From: JALGWA01 sp964604955
GTDB lineage: Bacteria; Arandabacterota; Arandabacteria; Arandabacterales; JALGWA01
Length of the DNA stretch: 64,000 nt
Assembly (NCBI GenBank): GCA_964604955.1
Contig: CAZSBE010000002.1
Coordinates: 3,032-67,031 of the forward strand
Direction: 5' to 3'
Made by a program: the position numbers and the translations under genes. The stretch's first letter is position 1, and each line of letters opens with the position of its first letter. This document shows positions 24,227-32,039 of the stretch, piece after piece. The notes beneath the pieces were generated by a model. That model was not told the DNA's origin. It searched no databases and saw only the letters and a program-made list of their open reading frames with translations.

Positions 24227-25380
24227 GGTGTTTTTCGGCCGGTGTGCTCTCGCGGCTGGGTCTTCTCGGGCTCGGGTTCGAACCAGTGGCCGACTATGCG
24301 CTGGCCGCAATGGGCGCAGACTCCGTCCAGCGGCTTGCCGCTGGCTGACCTGTGACCGCCATAAGCGTCGTCGGCATCGCGCTCGCGTATGTAGTTGGCG
24401 AACACCGCCCTGTTGGCCCGGCCCACGACAACGCGACCGCATTTGGGACAGTAGGTGTTCTCGCCGGGATAGCCAGGCACGTTTCCCGTGTAGACATAAA
24501 GCAGCCCGACGTCGATTCCTATTCTGCGCGCCCGGTCCAGGGTCTCGACCGGGGTCTCGGGCACGCCGGGCAGCCCGGGCTGCGGAACGAAGCGCGTGAC
24601 ATGCCAGGGGGTCCGCTTACCGAGCCTCGTGGCTATCCAGGTCGCAAGTCTCCCGAGCTCGATGTCCGCGTCGTTTATGCCGGGAATCACGTTGGTCACG
24701 ACTTCGACGTGAGCCTTGTACCTGCTCTTGATCCTCAGGGCGTTCTCCAGGATGATCTCATAGTCGTCTATTCCCGCTATCTTCGAGTAAGACTCGGCCG
24801 AGAATCCCTTGAGGTCGAACCTGTAGACGTCCAGGTGGCGCCCGATGAGATCGAGAGCGTCATGCGTCATGTAACCGTTCGTCACGTAACTGGTGTAGAG
24901 GTTCTCCCTCCGGGCCAGGTCGCTGGTCTCGATCGTGTATTCGAGCCACATGGTCGGCTCGTTATAGGTCCAGGATATGCCCTGGCAGCCCTTGGCGAGG
25001 GCTTCATCCACGACCTCTCCCGGTTCCATGTACCTGGCTTGCCCGAGACCGTCCGCGCAGGGGTCGGCGCATGCGATTTCATGATTCTGGCAGCCGGAGC
25101 ATCTGAAGTTGCAGCCCAGGCCTCCGAGCGAAAGCCACCTGGAGCCGGGGAGGAAATGGAAGATGGGCTTGGCCTCGATCGGGGCCACGGCAATAGTCGA
25201 GACCGCGCCGTGGACTATGCCCCTGACCGTTCCCCTGTCGTTCCGCCTGGTCCTGCAGAACCCGCACTCGCCCGGCGCAATGACGCAATGTCGCCCGCAC
25301 ATCATGCAACGGGCGCTCCCGTCCTGGAGCGTCTCCTGAAGAGCGGTCTTCACTTCCGTCCTGGGATCGGTCTTTTCCAT
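24223..25380 (-). CDS. amrS: AmmeMemoRadiSam system radical SAM enzyme
   Basis: A 385-residue radical SAM protein. The iron-sulfur cysteines are Cys90, Cys94 and Cys97 in CNFRCSGCQN, preceded by a cysteine-rich head (CMMCGRHC, CGFC) that is standard in AmrS/PflA-like activators. SWTYNEPTMWLEY and YVTNGYMTHDAL are diagnostic of the AmmeMemoRadiSam group. The C terminus has a zinc-ribbon pair (YCPKCGR, CAHCGQR). The usual partners (AMMECR1 and Memo domains) are not in this window. Last gene of the operon starting at threonine aldolase. Reaction unknown in the family. Confidence 0.88.
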   Translation of the reverse strand: MEKTDPRTEVKTALQETLQDGSARCMMCGRHCVIAPGECGFCRTRRNDRGTVRGIVHGAVSTIAVAPIEAKPIFHFLPGSRWLSLGGLGCNFRCSGCQNHEIACADPCADGLGQARYMEPGEVVDEALAKGCQGISWTYNEPTMWLEYTIETSDLARRENLYTSYVTNGYMTHDALDLIGRHLDVYRFDLKGFSAESYSKIAGIDDYEIILENALRIKSRYKAHVEVVTNVIPGINDADIELGRLATWIATRLGKRTPWHVTRFVPQPGLPGVPETPVETLDRARRIGIDVGLLYVYTGNVPGYPGENTYCPKCGRVVVGRANRAVFANYIRERDADDAYGGHRSASGKPLDGVCAHCGQRIVGHWFEPEPEKTQPREHTGRKTP

Positions 25381-25406
25381 TCCTGTTTCCCTGAGTGATC
25401 TCGCCG

Positions 25407-26006
25407 TCAGAGCGGGCGCGCCCTGAGGATCACCACCCTGTACAGACCTCCATAATACCTCAGTATCTCCTTGTTCGCCCCCAGTTTCTCGATATATGCA
25501 TAATCGAGGTTCCTGGAACCGTAGAGGGTGCGCCCCAAGCGGTTGATGACGTGGTCCCAGATGAAACGCGGGATATAGAAGGGCCTGTCATAGTCAATGA
25601 TCACCACTCTCGAAGAAACCCTCAGGGCTTCCCTGACGGCGTCTGCAGGGCTCTTGAGCCCGCGAAGCACATAGCAGAACACCGACGTATCGAAACTCCC
25701 GTCCCTCAGCGGAAGCCGCGCGGCGTCACCGGCGACAAGCCCCACCTCCCGGAACCTGGATCGCGTGAACTCCAGCATATCGAGCGAAGTGTCCACCCCG
25801 ACCCGCACGGGAGCGGCCAGGAGATTCATGTTCTTGCCGGATCCCACGCCGATCTCAAGCAGCGAAGAAGACTCGAGCCGCGGGAAGACCTTGCCCCTCA
25901 CCCTGTCCGCAAGCGACAGGGAGAGCGCGGAGTCCAGGAAGTTGTAAACGCAGGGATGTCTGTAAATCCATCTCATGCTTCTGCCTGCCCCCGCCGGAAG
26001 CGTCAC
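25407..26006 (-). CDS. Class I SAM-dependent methyltransferase
   Basis: A 199-residue small methyltransferase. SAM motif I is LLEIGVGSGKNMNLL (about residue 50), the acidic loop is VDTSLDML, and motif IV is GSFDTSVFCYVLRGL, with a UbiE-like layout. The substrate is not evident. The GTG start overlaps the acetyltransferase stop (GTGA); an internal ATG (MRWIYRHPC) about ten codons later is possible. Confidence 0.8.
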   Translation of the reverse strand: MTLPAGAGRSMRWIYRHPCVYNFLDSALSLSLADRVRGKVFPRLESSSLLEIGVGSGKNMNLLAAPVRVGVDTSLDMLEFTRSRFREVGLVAGDAARLPLRDGSFDTSVFCYVLRGLKSPADAVREALRVSSRVVIIDYDRPFYIPRFIWDHVINRLGRTLYGSRNLDYAYIEKLGANKEILRYYGGLYRVVILRARPL

Positions 26007-26884
26007 CTGCGGCGAAGCCGCTCGCCGCCGAGCTCGTATATGACCTGGCCGGCCGTCTCGCTCTTATCGTAGACGGACCGACGCAACAGTCTCGCATAGT
26101 ACGTGGTCGGCACGGCGGCCGAGCAGTACTTGAGGCCGCCGGCGGCCGCCATGTAGAACGCGTTTCTCGCGAGCGCCTTTATGGCGGTCACGTTGCCGTC
26201 CACGAACCCGAGCGATACCAGGTCTGAATCCTCCTCCTGGTCGATCGTGTAAACAGCGAGGCCCGATATCCCGCCCTTCCCGTCAATGATCGTGACCGCC
26301 CCGCTCTTGATATAGTCCCTCAGGAGGCGGGCGGAGAACTCGCGGAACACCCAGCCCTCGGCGATCAGTCCCCTGGAGGCCTTCAGAAACTTCGAGCTCT
26401 TCATGAAATCATAGACAGCCTCGAAGTCGTCCATGCCCGCGACCCTTCCCCTCACTCTGCCCTTCCGCGACCTGACCCAGAAGAAACGAAAGCGCGCCAC
26501 CAGCTCGAATCCGAACTTCTCGCCTATGCGCCGGCTGGCCCGGTTACGCGTATTGGTGCAGAAGCGGACTGCGCGCGGGTTCATGCGTTTCACCGTGCGC
26601 AGCACCTCGTTGTTTATTTCGTTCGCAATCCCCTTCTTCCTGAGGTGCGGCGCGACCCTCAGGCCCTGAAGCCACACTTCCCCCTTCGCAAACTCGCTTA
26701 CCTTCGCGATGCCGACCGGTTTCCCTTCGAGCTCCGCCAGAATGAACCTGCCGCCCTTTTCCTTGATCCACCTGTCCCAGACCAGCTGGATGTAGTCACC
26801 GAAACCCGGCCACGTGTTCCTGCAGAAATCAAACACGGCCTCCCGGTCGGAAGGGCGCGCGTCTCTCAGTTCAAGATATTTCAT
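26003..26884 (-). CDS. GNAT family N-acetyltransferase
   Basis: A 293-residue protein with an N-terminal GNAT domain: LRDARPSDREAVFDFC, then the acetyl-CoA loop LRVAPHLRKKGIANEIN, and later FCTNTRNRASRRIGEKFGFE. The second half (from about residue 150) is a separate domain with weaker GNAT character, found in some long GNATs. Ribosome site GAGAGG precedes the ATG. Substrate unknown. Confidence 0.82.
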   Translation of the reverse strand: MKYLELRDARPSDREAVFDFCRNTWPGFGDYIQLVWDRWIKEKGGRFILAELEGKPVGIAKVSEFAKGEVWLQGLRVAPHLRKKGIANEINNEVLRTVKRMNPRAVRFCTNTRNRASRRIGEKFGFELVARFRFFWVRSRKGRVRGRVAGMDDFEAVYDFMKSSKFLKASRGLIAEGWVFREFSARLLRDYIKSGAVTIIDGKGGISGLAVYTIDQEEDSDLVSLGFVDGNVTAIKALARNAFYMAAAGGLKYCSAAVPTTYYARLLRRSVYDKSETAGQVIYELGGERLRRR

Positions 26885-26898
26885 GTGCCTCTCTTGCC

Positions 26899-27762
26899 TC
26901 AGTCCGCGGCGCCTTTCCGCGTGAGAAGCGAATAGACGTCGCCTCGCCTGAGCCCGTATCTCGCCGCAATCGTCTTCGCGGCCTCAGACTTTCTCATTCC
27001 GCTCTCTATGAGCCCGACAGCTTCATCGCGCAGGGCATCGAAGTCGACTCGCCCTCCCGGGCCGGCACGGGTGCCTGCGCCCGCCCCCTCGCAGACGATC
27101 ACGAACTCTCCCCGCGGCCTCGTCTGGGAGTACTCCCGCGCGAGACCGGCGAGCCTGCCCCTCGACATCTCCTCATACATCTTAGTGATTTCGCGTGCAA
27201 CAAGGCAATTCCTGTCGCCAAGCACCTCCGCCATATCCGCAAGGCAGGCGGCCAGCCGGTGCGGCGCCTCGAAAAACACAAGCAGCCTGTCGTCATCGGC
27301 GAGCTCGGCGAGTCTCTTCAGGCGCCTGGCCCTCCGGCGCGGAAGGAAGCCCTCGAAAACGAAGCGCGCCTCGCCCATGCCCGCCGCCGAGACGGCGGCG
27401 ACTGCGGCGCTCGCGCCGGGCACGGGTACGACCGCGAATCCCCCGCGGTACGCCGCGTCGACCAGGTCCCTGCCCGGGTCGGATATCCCGGGCGTGCCGG
27501 CCTCCGCCACAAGGGCGACGCTCTCCCCGCCGGCGAGGGTCTCCATGATCTTCGGAATGGCCCGACGGGAGTTGGCCTCCCTGTAGCTCCTCACAGGGGT
27601 CCTGAGGCCGTAATGGGAGAGAAGGTTCTTCGTCTTCCTGACGTTTTCGGAAACGATGAAGGTGACGCTACCGAGAACCTCTATTGCTCTGTAGGTTATG
27701 TCGCTGAGATTGCCAATGGGGGTGGCGACAACAAAAAGCGAAGCCTGTTTTCTGCGAGGCAT
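26899..27762 (-). CDS. rsmI: 16S rRNA (cytidine1402-2'-O)-methyltransferase RsmI
   Basis: A 287-residue SAM-dependent rRNA methyltransferase of the tetrapyrrole-methylase fold. Landmarks are LFVVATPIGNLSDITYRA at the start, LVAEAGTPGISDPG in the SAM site, VPVPGASAAVAA and GFLPRR. It 2'-O-methylates C1402 of 16S rRNA. The C-terminal helix-turn-helix-like end (AKTIAARYGLRRGDVYSLL) is normal for the family. Thirteen bases follow the small upstream gene. Confidence 0.93.
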   Translation of the reverse strand: MPRRKQASLFVVATPIGNLSDITYRAIEVLGSVTFIVSENVRKTKNLLSHYGLRTPVRSYREANSRRAIPKIMETLAGGESVALVAEAGTPGISDPGRDLVDAAYRGGFAVVPVPGASAAVAAVSAAGMGEARFVFEGFLPRRRARRLKRLAELADDDRLLVFFEAPHRLAACLADMAEVLGDRNCLVAREITKMYEEMSRGRLAGLAREYSQTRPRGEFVIVCEGAGAGTRAGPGGRVDFDALRDEAVGLIESGMRKSEAAKTIAARYGLRRGDVYSLLTRKGAAD

Positions 27763-27775
27763 AAGTGTAGGCGTC

Positions 27776-27982
27776 CTACGCCGGTCCCTTGAAAAGCATC
27801 AGGTGATCCAGAAGTCGCTCCTGTTCCTCCGCGAGCTGCTTGGCTGCGTCAAAATCCCCTTTCTCGAGCGCGGCCTGCATCCTCCGGTCTATTCCCTCAA
27901 TCTTCCGTGCAAGCGACCTGGTATTTTTGCTGGCGCCGGATTTGTTCGCCTTAGAAGCTCTGGCGGTCCTAGTGCTTGGCAT
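27776..27982 (-). CDS. Small protein with a UVR-like helical hairpin
   Basis: A 68-residue protein. The first 25 residues are basic and probably unstructured (STRTARASKANKSGASKN). The rest is helical, and RRMQAALEKGDFDAAKQLAE resembles the UvrB/UvrC UVR interaction motif. It is locked between rsmI (13 bases) and recJ (24 bases) in the same orientation, which supports a real gene. The function is unknown; a link to the neighbouring RecJ repair nuclease is only a guess. The ribosome site is weak. Confidence 0.6.
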   Translation of the reverse strand: MPSTRTARASKANKSGASKNTRSLARKIEGIDRRMQAALEKGDFDAAKQLAEEQERLLDHLMLFKGPA

Positions 27983-28006
27983 TCTCGTGAGCCTGAACCC
28001 CCCTTC

Positions 28007-29671
28007 CTACGACGACTTCTTGAAGTCGATCATGTCGATCAGCCTTACACTTCCTTCACTGAACGGACTGAACGCGAGACTCACCTTCTCTCCCGACTTC
28101 AAGAAATCCATAGCTCCGGAATCCTCGCTCGATACTGCGACTTCCCCAAGCCTCCACTGCCCATCAATCTCTTTAAACACACTTCGGTCCAAAGATTCAA
28201 GCACAAAAACCGGGCGCGGGTTGCATTCCCCGAAAGGTTCGAGGCGCATTAGCGCCCTGAAGGTGTCGATCCGCATGTCATCATGTTTGAGTTTAGCTTC
28301 AATGCTGATTTCTTTAATGAGAATCCTGGGATCGATCCTCGCCTCGAGAAAAGAAGAGAAACCTTCGAGCATTGCGCCGGCGTTAGCGGGGTCGATAGAG
28401 AAACCCGCCGCCTGCTTATGGCCGCCATAACCGAGGAGGAGACTCTTGTTCGCGGTCAGGGCCTCAACGAGGTCGATTCCCTTGGGGGCGCGGGCCTCGC
28501 CGATGCTCTTGTCACCCTTGGTGGCGATTATGAGAACGGGCTTGTTCTCCCGGTCCGCGATTCTCGAGGCGCAGTACCCGACGGTCTTGTCGGGGAGGTT
28601 ATCGACGCTGAAGGCGATCACCTTCGCATCGCCGAAATCGCGCGCCTCGAACTCCTCTATCACCCTGCTGAACGCCCTGCGCGCCTTCTCCTTCTTCCGC
28701 TCCCGCTCCAGAACCAGCGTGCCGAATATCTCCTCGGCGTCCTCTTCCTCCGTCGAGAGCAGGAGTTCGCATCCGAGGTTGCCGCCCTCGCTGGAACGCG
28801 AAGCCCCGATCAGCGGAACGATCTTGGCGAGAATCTCCGTCATGGTCGAGTCCTCGTCGACCCATATGTGGGACCGCAGGGTGACGAAAGGCGTGATCTT
28901 CCTGCTGGCGATCTGCCGCACTCCGTGATAGACGATGATGCGGTTTTCGCCGACCAGGGGGACGCGGTCGGCGAAAGTTCCGAGCGCGGCCATGCCGAGC
29001 ATCCCGTCCATGGAAGGGGGGCTGCCGGTCTTCCGGTATGACTCGGCGAAGATCTCCATGAACCTGTAGGCAACGCCGCATCCGGCAAGGTCCCGGAATC
29101 CGTACTTCGAGTCGGAGCGCTTCGGGTCTATCACGGCAACCGCAGGCGGTATCTCCGCGGGGGGTTCGTGGTGGTCTGTGATGATAGTGTCTATTCCGAG
29201 CTCGCTGGCGTACGCGACCTCATCCCTGCAGGAGACGCCGCAGTCGACCGTGATTATGAGCGAGACGCCCATCCCTTTGAAACGGTCGATGAGATGCCTG
29301 GAAAGCCCGAGGCCCTCGGTGGGCGAGTCCGGAATGTAATACGACACGTCCGCGCCGATTTCTTTCAAGGACCCGAAGACGATGGTCGTGGCCGTTATGC
29401 CGTCCGCGTCGTCATGGCCGAGAACGGCGATGTGCTCATCGTCGAATACCGCTTTCATGAGCCTCTCGACCGCCGCCGCCGCGTCCGGAAGCAGCATGCC
29501 GTCCGACAAGTCCGCGAGCGCCGGGTCGAGAAAGCTCCGCGCACCGGACTCGTCTACGATGCCGCGCGCGGCCATCACCGTCGCCGTTATCGGAGTCACG
29601 TCGAGAGAATATTCGAGTCTCTTTATGTCGGCGGGCTCCGGTTTTTCTATCTTCCAGCGGTACTTTGCCAT
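28007..29671 (-). CDS. recJ: RecJ-family single-stranded-DNA exonuclease (DHH phosphoesterase)
   Basis: A 554-residue DHH/DHHA1 protein. Metal motifs: LGHDDADGITAT (motif I), VDCGVSCRDEV, TDHHEPPAEIPPAVAVIDP (DHH) and GCGVAYRFM. The DHHA1 nucleotide-binding part carries GYGGHKQAAGFSI. It degrades ssDNA 5'-3' in recombination and mismatch repair. Motif I reads HDDADG instead of the bacterial DxDADG, like archaeal RecJ/GAN nucleases, so this is an atypical bacterial copy. Seven bases follow the threonine aldolase. Confidence 0.85.
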   Translation of the reverse strand: MAKYRWKIEKPEPADIKRLEYSLDVTPITATVMAARGIVDESGARSFLDPALADLSDGMLLPDAAAAVERLMKAVFDDEHIAVLGHDDADGITATTIVFGSLKEIGADVSYYIPDSPTEGLGLSRHLIDRFKGMGVSLIITVDCGVSCRDEVAYASELGIDTIITDHHEPPAEIPPAVAVIDPKRSDSKYGFRDLAGCGVAYRFMEIFAESYRKTGSPPSMDGMLGMAALGTFADRVPLVGENRIIVYHGVRQIASRKITPFVTLRSHIWVDEDSTMTEILAKIVPLIGASRSSEGGNLGCELLLSTEEEDAEEIFGTLVLERERKKEKARRAFSRVIEEFEARDFGDAKVIAFSVDNLPDKTVGYCASRIADRENKPVLIIATKGDKSIGEARAPKGIDLVEALTANKSLLLGYGGHKQAAGFSIDPANAGAMLEGFSSFLEARIDPRILIKEISIEAKLKHDDMRIDTFRALMRLEPFGECNPRPVFVLESLDRSVFKEIDGQWRLGEVAVSSEDSGAMDFLKSGEKVSLAFSPFSEGSVRLIDMIDFKKSS

Positions 29672-29678
29672 TAGTTGT

Positions 29679-30725
29679 CTATGCGGGTCCAGCGAAGACC
29701 TTTTCGAACGCCATAGTCGCCCGGTCTATGTCATCATCGTCTATGTCAAGATGCGTGACCGCTCTTATCGTAGTGCCGCCAAACGGTAGCACGAGGATTC
29801 CCTCTTCCTCAAGCCTTAAAATCGCCTCGTCCATACCCAGACCGCTGCCCGCGACGTCAACCACGACGATGTTAGTCTGCACCGTCTCGAGATCGATGGC
29901 GACGCCCGGAACCCCGGAGACGGACTCGGCGAGCCTGCGCGCGCGCGCGTTGTCATCCGCGAGGCGCCCGATGTTGTTCTCGAGCGCGTAGACGCCCGCG
30001 GCGGCGATAATGCCCGCCTGTCTCATGCCGCCGCCCAAGAGCTTCCTGTTCCGGTGGGCCCGCTTTATGAAATCCCGGTCGCCGACCACCACCGACCCTA
30101 TCGGCGCGCCGAGGCCCTTCGATAGACAGAACATCATTGAATCGCAGAGCGCGCAGTATTCCCCCGCATCGATTCCCGAAGCCACGGCCGCGTTGAATAT
30201 TCTCGCGCCGTCGAGATGCACCTTGAGGCCCCTCGCCTCCGCCAGGCCATAGATCTCGCGCATTGTCTCCAGCGGATAGACCACTCCGCCCGCCCTGTTG
30301 TGAGTATTCTCCAGACAGATGAGACGGGTTACGGGCTCGTGCGGGTCATCGGGGCGTATGGCCTTCTCGATCCTTGCGGCCGTGAGTATGCCCATCTCCC
30401 CGGTGAGCGGAGCCAGCTGCACACCGCACAGTACGGCGGGCCCTGCCGCCTCATAGTTGTAAATGTGCGAGCCCGTCTCGACGATAGCTTCGTCGCCGCG
30501 CCTCGTGTGAGCCATGACGGCGACTTCATTCCCCATGCTTCCGCTCGGCACGAAAAGGGCGGCTTCACGGCCGGTTATCTCGGCGGCACGGCGCTCGAGC
30601 TCGTTGACGGTCGGATCGTCGCCGAAGACATCGTCGCCTACGACGGCCTCCGCGATGGCCCGGCGCATCTCAGGCGTCGGCCTCGTGACGGTATCGCTTC
30701 TCAAATCCACGGGATTATGCGGCAT
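29679..30725 (-). CDS. ltaE: Low-specificity L-threonine aldolase
   Basis: About 348 residues, fold-type I PLP enzyme cleaving L-threonine or L-allo-threonine to glycine and acetaldehyde. It begins MPHNPVDLRSDTVTRPTPEM; GDDVFGDDPTVNELE, FVPSGSMGNEVA and HLDGARIFNAA are family signatures, and the PLP lysine lies in CLSKGLGAPIGS. The ATG at 30723-30725 follows AAAGGA; the longer open frame crosses the promoter and is rejected. First gene of the ltaE-recJ-rsmI-amrS operon. Confidence 0.93.
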   Translation of the reverse strand: MPHNPVDLRSDTVTRPTPEMRRAIAEAVVGDDVFGDDPTVNELERRAAEITGREAALFVPSGSMGNEVAVMAHTRRGDEAIVETGSHIYNYEAAGPAVLCGVQLAPLTGEMGILTAARIEKAIRPDDPHEPVTRLICLENTHNRAGGVVYPLETMREIYGLAEARGLKVHLDGARIFNAAVASGIDAGEYCALCDSMMFCLSKGLGAPIGSVVVGDRDFIKRAHRNRKLLGGGMRQAGIIAAAGVYALENNIGRLADDNARARRLAESVSGVPGVAIDLETVQTNIVVVDVAGSGLGMDEAILRLEEEGILVLPFGGTTIRAVTHLDIDDDDIDRATMAFEKVFAGPA

Positions 30726-30758
30726 CGGATATCCTTTCCAGAAAACACTACAGGGGGA

Positions 30759-30787
30759 AGTATACGAATCGCGGCCGCCTATGTCAA
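30759..30787 (-). promoter_or_regulatory. Near-consensus sigma-70 promoter of ltaE
   Basis: Minus strand TTGACA, 17-base spacer, TATACT (-10 at 30759-30764). The -35 lies inside the last codons of the upstream ADP-ribosylglycohydrolase gene. Confidence 0.8.
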
Positions 30788-31849
30788 CGCGGCCGCTCTC
30801 TCTCCTTCCCGGCCGGTGGCGATGTGGAAACACGTTTCGGCGAGACTGACGAGCTCGTGATAACTCCAGTCGCCGCGGTCGTTGACGATCGTAAGCAGGT
30901 GCCCGGGCAGGCCCTCGAGCCCGAGATATGCGCCGCTTATCGCGCCTGCCATGGCGGCGGTGGTATCTACGTCCCCGCCGCAGCCGATCGATGTCTTGAT
31001 CGTGGTCCAGTAGTCTTCCGGAGTTCTAAGGAAGGAGTAGAGGCTCCAGAGCACGCTCGGGATCACGAAAGGAGATATGTACTTCCAGGCGTCTACGTGA
31101 TCGGCCGCCACGCCGCACCTCGAGATCGGAATGACGGCCACTTCCGGCTCGAGCCTCGTCCAGATGGCCAGCTCCTCGATGTAGAGGGCGAACTCCTCAT
31201 GATAGACCTGTACCCACTCGCCGAGCGTGCCCAGAAAAGCACCCATGTCCAGAGGATACGAGCGGGACGCCAGCGCGACCGCTCCGGCGATAGCCACCGA
31301 CCCGGCGGAGCAGCGCTTGTCCATGTGAGTGATGCGCCCCTGATCGTATGCGACCTCAATCATCCTCGCCGGGTCGTCGCCGTATATGAGCCCCACGGGG
31401 CCCGCCCGCATGGCCGTTCCGTTACCCGCGGACGGCGCGGGCTCCGCCGCCTCCGTCCAGGGAATGCCGCTCCTCAGGCGAAGAGCCGCCTGGAGGGTCG
31501 CGATCCCCGAACCGACCACGCGGTGTTCGGCGAAGATCTCGCAGATCCTCCTCGCGTAGTCCTCCGGAACGAATTCGCCGCAGGTCGCGTAGCTGATCAT
31601 GAGCTCCCGCGCCAGCTGGGAGTCGTCGGTGTATTGCCCGAGGGTGTACGGCGAAATATCCATCTTCTCGGGGCCGAAATCCCGGTTCATGAGCCCCTCC
31701 AGCACCTTCTCCACATACAGCGAGCAGGCGTCGGGCAGGGTTCCTTCAACCGGAAACCCGAGAGCGTCTCCCAGGCACTGGCCCAGCAGGCAACCCGCAA
31801 AGAGATCCTTCGAAGGGGTGCGCTTCCCCGGCTCTTTCTTCCCGTGCAT
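30779..31849 (-). CDS. ADP-ribosylglycohydrolase family protein
   Basis: A 356-residue DraG/ADPRH-type hydrolase. The di-Mg site is built from GQYTDDSQLARELM (about residue 71) and GCGGDVDTTAAMAGAISGAY in the C-terminal third; CLLGQCLGDALGFPVEG opens the fold and SAGNGTAMRAGPVG is a further signature. It removes ADP-ribose from proteins or nucleic acid. No ADP-ribosyltransferase is seen nearby. A promoter at 31956-31984 serves it. Confidence 0.88.
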   Translation of the reverse strand: MHGKKEPGKRTPSKDLFAGCLLGQCLGDALGFPVEGTLPDACSLYVEKVLEGLMNRDFGPEKMDISPYTLGQYTDDSQLARELMISYATCGEFVPEDYARRICEIFAEHRVVGSGIATLQAALRLRSGIPWTEAAEPAPSAGNGTAMRAGPVGLIYGDDPARMIEVAYDQGRITHMDKRCSAGSVAIAGAVALASRSYPLDMGAFLGTLGEWVQVYHEEFALYIEELAIWTRLEPEVAVIPISRCGVAADHVDAWKYISPFVIPSVLWSLYSFLRTPEDYWTTIKTSIGCGGDVDTTAAMAGAISGAYLGLEGLPGHLLTIVNDRGDWSYHELVSLAETCFHIATGREGERAAALT

Positions 31850-31955
31850 GGCCGCAGCTCCTGGCTTTCCCTGCCGCTAGATTCTCTACCGAGGGCTCGG
31901 GCGCGGATGGGCGTGAAGATCTCCGGGCCGGGCGCCTCAGGAATCCACAGGCGGG

Positions 31956-31984
31956 ATTATAGCACATTCAGCGTCAATCCTCAA
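31956..31984 (-). promoter_or_regulatory. Sigma-70 promoter of the ADP-ribosylglycohydrolase gene
   Basis: Minus strand TTGAGG, 17-base spacer, perfect TATAAT (-10 at 31956-31961), about 105 bases before the ATG. It separates this unit from the upstream selB operon. Confidence 0.75.
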
Positions 31985-32039
31985 TCCCGGCATTCCACGC
32001 GCAATACCCGACGTTTCAGTGGGGACGGGGAGCCGGTGC

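Noticed and set aside
31850..32039. tRNA-Sec gene near selB
   Set aside because: I found no acceptor stem, TCA anticodon arm or long variable arm in this gap; it holds a promoter only.
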